This document shows, one piece after another, positions 59,243-64,000 of a stretch of 64,000 nt of DNA (position 1 is its first letter; every line of letters begins with the position of its first letter). A program made the position numbers and the translations under genes. Source of the DNA: UBA7672 sp041166025. Lineage in GTDB: Bacteria; Pseudomonadota; Alphaproteobacteria; Caulobacterales; Hyphomonadaceae. The stretch spans positions 1 to 64,000 of the forward strand of contig JBEAMJ010000097.1 in NCBI GenBank assembly GCA_041166025.1. Reading direction: 5' to 3'. Below the pieces are notes generated by a model. It saw nothing but the letters and a program-made list of their open reading frames with translations. It was not told the DNA's origin and searched no databases.

Positions 59243-59806
59243 TCAGTAACCGTATGCTCTGTTCTGCGGCACCACGCGGGCGCGCTCGCCATACTCGATC
59301 AGCACGGGCGTGCCGGCCGGCATGGCGAACTCGCCGGCCTGCGCGACAGAGACAAGCTCCCCGGACGGCAGGCGGATGGTGTAGGCAAAGCCGGGCTGGG
59401 CGCCGGCCGATTTGCCGATCGCATTGCCCGCGACGCCGCCGAGGATTGCGCCGCCAATGGCGCCTGCGGTGTTGGCCTTGTGGCCGCCGCCGAGCTCGGA
59501 ACCGGCAAGACCACCGAGGGCTGCGCCCGCGAGCGTGCCGATCTTGGCTGACTGTTGAGAGCCTTCAATCGTGATCGGGCGGGCAGCGACGATGGTGCCC
59601 TCCTCGACGCGCGCGATGCGGCCGACCTGGGAGGGATCATAGGTGTTGGCGCCAAGACCGCTGGCGCAACCGGCGAGCGCGGTCGCGAGCACGACGAAGG
59701 CGACCGCGAACGCCTTCTGGGGCTTGGCGATCGTGAGAGGGCGGAAGGCGTCAAAGCGGACGCGGGCCGTTTCGGCGGGGGCGTGGATCGTGGTATCCAT
59801 CTTCAT
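59243..59806 (-). CDS. Glycine-zipper (SlyB/Pcp-like) outer-membrane lipoprotein
   Basis: 187 residues. A basic leader of about 30 residues and a lipoprotein signal (FAVAFVVLATALAGCASG) are followed by a glycine-zipper pair (GTLAGAALGGLAGSELGG and GAIGGAILGGVAGNAIGK), and a C-terminal beta domain (YTIRLPSGELVSVAQAGEFA). SlyB-type proteins support outer-membrane integrity and are often induced by envelope or cation stress. Here it is monocistronic with its own terminator. A shorter start downstream is possible. Confidence 0.85.
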   Translation of the reverse strand: MKMDTTIHAPAETARVRFDAFRPLTIAKPQKAFAVAFVVLATALAGCASGLGANTYDPSQVGRIARVEEGTIVAARPITIEGSQQSAKIGTLAGAALGGLAGSELGGGHKANTAGAIGGAILGGVAGNAIGKSAGAQPGFAYTIRLPSGELVSVAQAGEFAMPAGTPVLIEYGERARVVPQNRAYGY

Positions 59807-60000
59807 GTCTCCGACGGGACGGCAGCGGGGGAGGCCCCGTCCCTACACACACACAAGGTATCAGAACCGGCTGAACCGAGGCTGAACCTGATCGTTCGCC
59901 TTCGTTGCTTATCGAGGGCAAGAATGTGGCGACTTTCATGAAGCGCCGACCACAATCCCGGTTCATCCGTATCCCGACGCGTGTGGGAATGGCGATCCCT

Positions 60001-61389
60001 TCAGATGCGTTCAAGTCGTGCGATAAAAAAAGCATCTGCATTTAGCGATGCGTTCTGACTTTCATCGCGGGGCGCGTCTTTCGCGACACGCTCTGCGCGG
60101 GGCAGAGTGAGCACGTCTCCCTGCAGGGTTAACGAAGACTCAAAGCCGCCTATCTCCGAAGGGGAGATCGCGAGCCGCCGCCACGCGCCTCCGGCGAGTG
60201 CGCCTGCGATGACCTCGGCCCCCTCCTCCAGCGTCGGCGTGCAGACGGCGTAGACAAGGCGTCCACCCGGGCGGAGCATCTCGGCAGCAGCGTCAACGAG
60301 GGCACGCTGGATCACGGGGAAGCGGACGAAGTCGCGGGGATCGCGGCGCCAGACGCCCTCGGGGTGTCGGCGGATGACGCCGAGCGCCGAGCAGGGCGCA
60401 TCGAGCAGAACCGCATCGAGAGGCGACGCCGGTCGCCAGGTCCTTGCATCGGCCTCAACAATGTCCATGGCGAGCCTTGCGCGTTCGGCGTTCTCGCGCA
60501 GCCGGACAAGACGTTGGCGCGACATGTCGATTGCCGAGACTCTCGCGCCCATGGCGGCGAGCTGCATGGCCTTGCCGCCGGGCGCTGCGCACAGGTCGGC
60601 CACGGCCTTTCCGTGCAGCTCGCCGAACAGGCGCGCCGGCAGTGCGGCGGCAGCATCCTGGACCCACCACACCCCGTCGGCATACCCGGGAAGCGCGCTC
60701 AGGGCGCCGGCGCCATGCAGGCGCAGCGATCCGCTCGGCAGGAGCTCGGCGCCGAGGCGATCCGCCCACAAGACAGGGTCTTCGCCTGCACGCAGCGTGA
60801 GATCGACCGGCGGCTCATCGAGCTGGGCCAGCGCCATGGCGTCGGCGCCATCGACGCCGAGGGCGGATTTCAGCTTCGCCGCCAGCCAGTCCGGCCAGAG
60901 GGAGGTCACCGGAGCGCGGGTCCAGGCTTCGCGTTCGCGTACGGCGCGGCGCAGAACGGCGTTGACGAGCCCGCCGCCACGCCGCGCTTCGCTCCATTGG
61001 CTGGCGGCCTCGACGGTTGCCGAAACGGCCGCGTGCTCGGCGACGTCCAGCATCCACACTTGCGCAGCGCCGACGCGAAGCAGCGCGCGCAGGGCCGGCG
61101 CAAGCTCCCCAAGAGGTCGCTGCACCATGCCCCCCAGCGCCCAGTCGATGCGGCCAAGTCCCCGCAGCGTGGCGCCGGCCATCGCGCGAGCGAAGGCCCG
61201 GTCGGACCCTTCAAGGCGGTTGAAGGCGCGGCTCTGCTGCATGGCCGCTTCAAAGTCGAGCTTGCCGTCGATCGCGGCGAGCACGAGCTCTGCTGCGGCG
61301 AGGCGGCTCTGCCAGCCGGCTGCGCGAGGGGATCTGTCGGTTGCCGGCGGCATGCGGGCGGCTTTAGAGGCTGAGCCCTCGCCTGTCAC
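60001..61389 (-). CDS. rsmB: 16S rRNA (cytosine-967-C5)-methyltransferase
   Basis: 462 residues from GTG 61389; ATG at 61353 is possible. N-terminal NusB-like RNA-binding domain (about 25-160) and a C-terminal SAM-dependent methyltransferase: CAAPGGKAMQLAAMGARVSA, DAPCSALGVIRRHPEGVWRR with the first catalytic Cys, and RLVYAVCTPTLEEG with the second. Conserved next to rpe in alphaproteobacteria. The two-Cys mechanism is intact. Confidence 0.94.
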   Translation of the reverse strand: MTGEGSASKAARMPPATDRSPRAAGWQSRLAAAELVLAAIDGKLDFEAAMQQSRAFNRLEGSDRAFARAMAGATLRGLGRIDWALGGMVQRPLGELAPALRALLRVGAAQVWMLDVAEHAAVSATVEAASQWSEARRGGGLVNAVLRRAVREREAWTRAPVTSLWPDWLAAKLKSALGVDGADAMALAQLDEPPVDLTLRAGEDPVLWADRLGAELLPSGSLRLHGAGALSALPGYADGVWWVQDAAAALPARLFGELHGKAVADLCAAPGGKAMQLAAMGARVSAIDMSRQRLVRLRENAERARLAMDIVEADARTWRPASPLDAVLLDAPCSALGVIRRHPEGVWRRDPRDFVRFPVIQRALVDAAAEMLRPGGRLVYAVCTPTLEEGAEVIAGALAGGAWRRLAISPSEIGGFESSLTLQGDVLTLPRAERVAKDAPRDESQNASLNADAFFIARLERI

Positions 61390-61418
61390 CCCGCCCGGCG
61401 CAAGCCGTGAGCCAGAGG

Positions 61419-62093
61419 TCAGAGCCGGAACAGCGCCTGGAACATGCCGAGCAGGCCGTCGAACTTGAGGCCCGCGTCAGTCACGGCCAGCGCATAGGCC
61501 GGCGCGCCGGCGAGGGCCTTCGGCTCGTGGTGCTCCGCCGCGTCGCGGTAGGAGAAGTCGCCGGGACCGAAGACGGCGCCGCTGTCGAGGTATTCGCCGT
61601 GGATGCAGAGGGTCAGCTCACGGCCCTTGTGCGTGTGGCGCGGCACCGTCGTGCCGGGGGCGACGCGGATGATTTCCGCCTTCAGTCCGCCCACAGCGCC
61701 AAGATCGAGGCTGCGGATGCCGAGCCCGATCGTCTTCCAGCCGGCCTTGCCCTCGGCCGCCAGCACGGCCTCGCGCAGGCGAACCGGAAGGCCGCCAAGT
61801 TCGGGATAAGTCATCTCGCGCGAGGGCAGCGCGCCGCCGCGCTCAATCGCGGCAAACGTCATCGCCAGCGCATCGGCGGACAGGTCGACCGGCGTCTCGG
61901 ACTCCAGCGCCGCGCCTGCAATCGCCTGGCCTTCGGTTTCCGATATCCCCCTCATTTCCATGAGGGTTTCAATGAAAAGGTCGAGCGCAGGTTGGGCGCG
62001 CCCGGAAGCCAGTGCCGCCCGGGTCGCATCGTCCAGTTCCGCGTTTTGGGTAACCCTGATCATCTCCGCATCCGTCAGCCATACCCCGTCCAA
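61419..62093 (-). CDS. chrR: ChrR-like cupin anti-sigma factor lacking N-terminal zinc ligands
   Basis: 224 residues from TTG 62093. The C-terminal cupin is clear: APGTTVPRHTHKGRELTLCI, HGEYLD, GPGDFSYRDAAEHHEP. In ChrR proteins the N-terminal anti-sigma domain holds zinc through His residues and a CxxC pair. Here the matching region (ALASGRAQPALDLFIETLME) has none of these. Encoded 42 bases downstream of an ECF sigma factor, the usual rpoE-chrR order for singlet-oxygen stress control. Binding to sigma without zinc is inferred. Confidence 0.75.
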   Translation of the reverse strand: MDGVWLTDAEMIRVTQNAELDDATRAALASGRAQPALDLFIETLMEMRGISETEGQAIAGAALESETPVDLSADALAMTFAAIERGGALPSREMTYPELGGLPVRLREAVLAAEGKAGWKTIGLGIRSLDLGAVGGLKAEIIRVAPGTTVPRHTHKGRELTLCIHGEYLDSGAVFGPGDFSYRDAAEHHEPKALAGAPAYALAVTDAGLKFDGLLGMFQALFRL

Positions 62094-62135
62094 AGGATGA
62101 TACGCCGGCGTTTCCCCAGCGGATCATGTCTCACA

Positions 62136-62744
62136 TCAGTCATCGCCGAGCCTTGCCTTCATCTTTGCAAAGGCCAGCCGAATCCTCGATTTGACCGTGC
62201 CGAGCGGGGCGCCGAGCTTTGCTGCGATCTCGCTGTGCGACAGGCCCTCGTAGAACGCCAGCTTCAGCAGAAGCACCTGTTCTTCAGGCAGATCCTTCAT
62301 GGCGGCGCGAACCCGCGCTTCGGTTTCCATAGCCTCCACACGGGCATCGGGCGCCTCCACGCCAGAGGGCAGGACCATCTCCTCTTCGGGGTCCAGCTCG
62401 GGCCGTTTCGACCGGCGAAAGAGATCGATCCGGCGATTGCGCGCAATCCGGAAGATCCAGGTCGAGGCTGAGGCCTGCGCCCGGTCAAACAGGCCCGCCT
62501 TGCGCCAGACCGTGACCATCACGTCCTGGACAATCTCCTCGGCCAGCGCGTTGTCCGCCCCAAGCCGCAGCAGGTAGGACTTCACCCGGGGCGCATAGTA
62601 GGCGAACAGTTCGGCAAAGGCGTTGCGGTCCTGTCGCGTCGCCACAGCGCCGAGCAGGTCGGAAAAACGCGCGCGCTCCGCTTCGCTGAGCGTCTCGCCA
62701 GCCGGCTTGGTGTGTCCTTTGCCGCCCATCCCGTCCGGTCGCAT
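62136..62744 (-). CDS. rpoE: ECF sigma factor, RpoE/ECF11-like
   Basis: 202 residues. Sigma region 2 (FAELFAYYAPRVKSYLLRLG, EEIVQDVMVTVWRKAGLF, WIFRIARNRRIDLFRRSKRP) and region 4 (LLLKLAFYEGLSHSEIAAKL, GTVKSRIRLAFAKMKARLGD). Directs RNA polymerase to stress promoters. The adjacent ChrR-like cupin protein places it with the ECF11 group that responds to singlet oxygen and organic peroxides. A later ATG at 62729 is an alternative start. Confidence 0.92.
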   Translation of the reverse strand: MRPDGMGGKGHTKPAGETLSEAERARFSDLLGAVATRQDRNAFAELFAYYAPRVKSYLLRLGADNALAEEIVQDVMVTVWRKAGLFDRAQASASTWIFRIARNRRIDLFRRSKRPELDPEEEMVLPSGVEAPDARVEAMETEARVRAAMKDLPEEQVLLLKLAFYEGLSHSEIAAKLGAPLGTVKSRIRLAFAKMKARLGDD

Positions 62745-62813
62745 GCCTTGGCCAGCCGCAGGGTCAATCGCGGCATCCGCTTGTAGGCACGGCCAGCGCC
62801 GGACGTGAAGACG

Positions 62814-63335
62814 TTAGGTTGAGCCATCGACGCCGCCGAATGACGCGCCATCACCCTCCTCGTCGACGATGACCACGCCCGGATTAAGGGGATCGGCATG
62901 CTCGGCCCCCTTCTGGTCGGGCCCGAAGAGGTCGAGCTGGTTGGGATCGCGGCCCTTCGCTTTGCGCTTCGCCTTCATGCCAGGCTTGGTGAAGTAGAGA
63001 TCGTCGGTGTGGTCCTCGGCCGGCGGCGCGGGCTTTTCCGCTTTCGCCCTGTCCTTCCTGGGCTTTGCTCCGCGCGCCCTGTCGGGCTTCCAGTAGGACA
63101 CCGCAATCACGGGCTGGCCCCGGGCGTCTTCGTAGAGCTGCACGAACCCGCGGGCGACCCCAGCCTCGGCCTTGCCCTGCATCTCCTCGCGCTCGGCCGG
63201 CTGGGGCCGCAACCAGTCAATCACGAGGGTCACGGGCGCCTTGGCCAACGCGCGCGCCTCCCCGAGCGTGCGCGCGCCGCCTTCGGCGTCGAGCGCTTCG
63301 CGGGCATTGGCGGCGATGGGATATTGCAGGGGCAT
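62814..63335 (-). CDS. Hypothetical protein with Lys/Arg-rich C-terminal half
   Basis: 173 residues from ATG 63335; a longer frame overlapping mmcB is rejected. The N-terminal half is alpha/beta (LQYPIAANAREALDAEGGAR, TLVIDWLRPQP, GFVQLYEDARGQPVIAVSYW). The C-terminal half is highly charged with KPGMKAKRKAKGRDPNQLDL, possibly disordered and nucleic-acid binding. Starts 13 bases after mmcB on the same strand, so it may be SOS-co-regulated. No family recognised. Confidence 0.7.
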   Translation of the reverse strand: MPLQYPIAANAREALDAEGGARTLGEARALAKAPVTLVIDWLRPQPAEREEMQGKAEAGVARGFVQLYEDARGQPVIAVSYWKPDRARGAKPRKDRAKAEKPAPPAEDHTDDLYFTKPGMKAKRKAKGRDPNQLDLFGPDQKGAEHADPLNPGVVIVDEEGDGASFGGVDGST

Positions 63336-63348
63336 TCGGGTCTGGAAC

Positions 63349-63846
63349 CTAGTCGATCGCGGGCTCGGGCGCGGCATGCATGATGGCCGCGGCACGCAAG
63401 AGCCGCGCCGCCGCGAGGCGCGCAAACGACAGGGTGACGGCCTTCCGTCGCGCGCCCGACAGGGCGGAGACTTCGCTTTCCCGCAGGATCGCGCCACCGA
63501 ATCCGTCGCACACGATGAGCCCGACCTCGACCGGGATGCGCTCGCGCGGGAAATCGCAGTCGATCGCGAAATAGAACCGGTCGCAGTAGGGTGCGTATTC
63601 CGGCCATTTCTGATCCGACCGGAAATCCTGCAGGCAGGACTTCACCTCAACGATGACGATCTCGCCTCGGGCGCCCACCGCCATCACATCCGCGCGGCGG
63701 CCATTGGCCAGCGTCACCTCCGTGAGCGAGGCGAGCCCGTGTTCGCTGAACATCAGCTGAACGCCGCGCACAATCTCGAGCGCGCGGCCGGGCGCAGCGG
63801 GATCACTGGAAGGCTGTGAGGCCGGCAAAGCTGCGATAGCCGACAT
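63349..63846 (-). CDS. mmcB: MmcB-family DNA repair protein
   Basis: 165 residues with a PD-(D/E)xK-type nuclease-like core: LTEVTLANGRRADVMAVGAR, GEIVIVEVKSCLQDFRSDQK (Asp plus ExK pattern) and DRFYFAIDCDFPRERIP. This matches MmcB of Caulobacter relatives, a damage-inducible protein linked to mitomycin C tolerance. A LexA-like box lies 9-23 bases before the ATG at 63846, as expected for an SOS gene. Confidence 0.9.
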   Translation of the reverse strand: MSAIAALPASQPSSDPAAPGRALEIVRGVQLMFSEHGLASLTEVTLANGRRADVMAVGARGEIVIVEVKSCLQDFRSDQKWPEYAPYCDRFYFAIDCDFPRERIPVEVGLIVCDGFGGAILRESEVSALSGARRKAVTLSFARLAAARLLRAAAIMHAAPEPAID

Positions 63847-63854
63847 GGAGTCTT

Positions 63855-63869
63855 GTTCCTGTTACGTAC
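63855..63869 (-). promoter_or_regulatory. LexA box (GTTC-N7-GTAC)
   Basis: The plus strand reads GTTC at 63855-63858, 7 bases, then GTAC at 63866-63869, one base off the alphaproteobacterial SOS box GTTC-N7-GTTC. It sits immediately before mmcB, where LexA would block initiation. Confidence 0.65.
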
Positions 63870-63980
63870 CGGTTATGGCGCCCCGAAGCACCCAGAGCAA
63901 CGCGAATTGACGCGCGCGATGAATTGCCGGCTGCTGCTGCCAACAGCAAAAGACCGCACCGGGTTTTCGGGGAGGACGAG

Positions 63981-64000
63981 ATGAACGAGGCAGGCGCCGT
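63981..64000 (+). CDS. Start of a gene cut by the window edge
   Basis: ATG at 63981 with GGGGAGGA a few bases before it, beginning MNEAGA. The upstream gap from mmcB (63847-63980) suits a promoter. Too little is visible to identify the product. Confidence 0.35.

Noticed and set aside
59851..59859. Short CA repeat upstream of the glycine-zipper gene considered as a phase-variable tract
   Set aside because: Only about four to five units long, too short to be a likely slippage site.

Overview
The window reads as a stretch of chromosome from a GC-rich alphaproteobacterium, densely packed with genes on both strands. A Hyphomonadaceae/Caulobacterales member fits best. Reasons are an MmcB-type DNA repair protein behind an alphaproteobacterial LexA box (GTTC-N7-GTAC), a CtrA-like TTAA-N7-TTAA site, an ECF sigma/ChrR-like pair, an intracellular PHB depolymerase and two ethylmalonyl-CoA-pathway-type genes. 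The assignment is inference from gene content. No tRNA, rRNA, CRISPR array, insertion sequence or prophage was recognised.

Layout. 1-5.3 kb: 3' end of galU, a SnoaL-like protein, a decayed hotdog thioesterase, an adenine deaminase and small exported proteins. 5.3-8.1 kb: dgkA-like kinase, nitronate monooxygenase, leuC. 8.5-12.6 kb: two tandem 3D-domain proteins, a DUF3089 lipoprotein and a degenerate receiver protein. 12.6-17.7 kb: GST, PHB depolymerase, HlyIII protein, and a LysR regulator divergent from an epimerase-like gene. 17.7-23.6 kb: leuD, leuB and an aspartate-semialdehyde-dehydrogenase-like gene, mixed with small lipoproteins and a GNAT remnant. 23.6-29.8 kb: ChaA-type antiporter, RarD, Hpt-like protein, PPP phosphatase, serine hydrolase, VOC protein, pyridoxal kinase. 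30-32 kb: malyl-CoA-lyase-type and mesaconyl-CoA-hydratase-type genes. 33-39 kb: sdhCDA, then three unrelated genes, then sdhB. 39.1-40.7 kb: aquaporin, arsC and a PAT/ArsN-like acetyltransferase. 41-44.7 kb: truB-rpsO-pnp. 44.8-50.1 kb: a hypothetical gene with a truncated tandem copy, a UrcA-like protein, an SO2930/SO2931-type diheme cytochrome and beta-helix module, and an RcnB-like protein. 50.3-52.7 kb: a phospholipase-like/DUF4332 fusion divergent from a vWA protein. 52.8-64 kb, mostly minus strand: purH, a CapD-type epimerase, heparinase II/III-like protein, rpe, a glycine-zipper lipoprotein, rsmB, ChrR-like anti-sigma, ECF sigma, a hypothetical gene and mmcB.

Most of the window is housekeeping: leucine synthesis, succinate dehydrogenase, purine synthesis, translation and RNA decay. 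The most unusual item is the asd-like gene at 22583-23626. It sits next to leuB and keeps the likely substrate-binding residues, but the active-site Cys is Gly, the catalytic His is Val, and a nucleotide-loop Gly is Thr. Other notable items are the receiver without its phospho-acceptor Asp, the ChrR-like protein without its N-terminal zinc ligands, the compact arsenic-type cluster directly behind sdhB, and several gene remnants left by small deletions. I found no convincing defence, mobile or secretion system.
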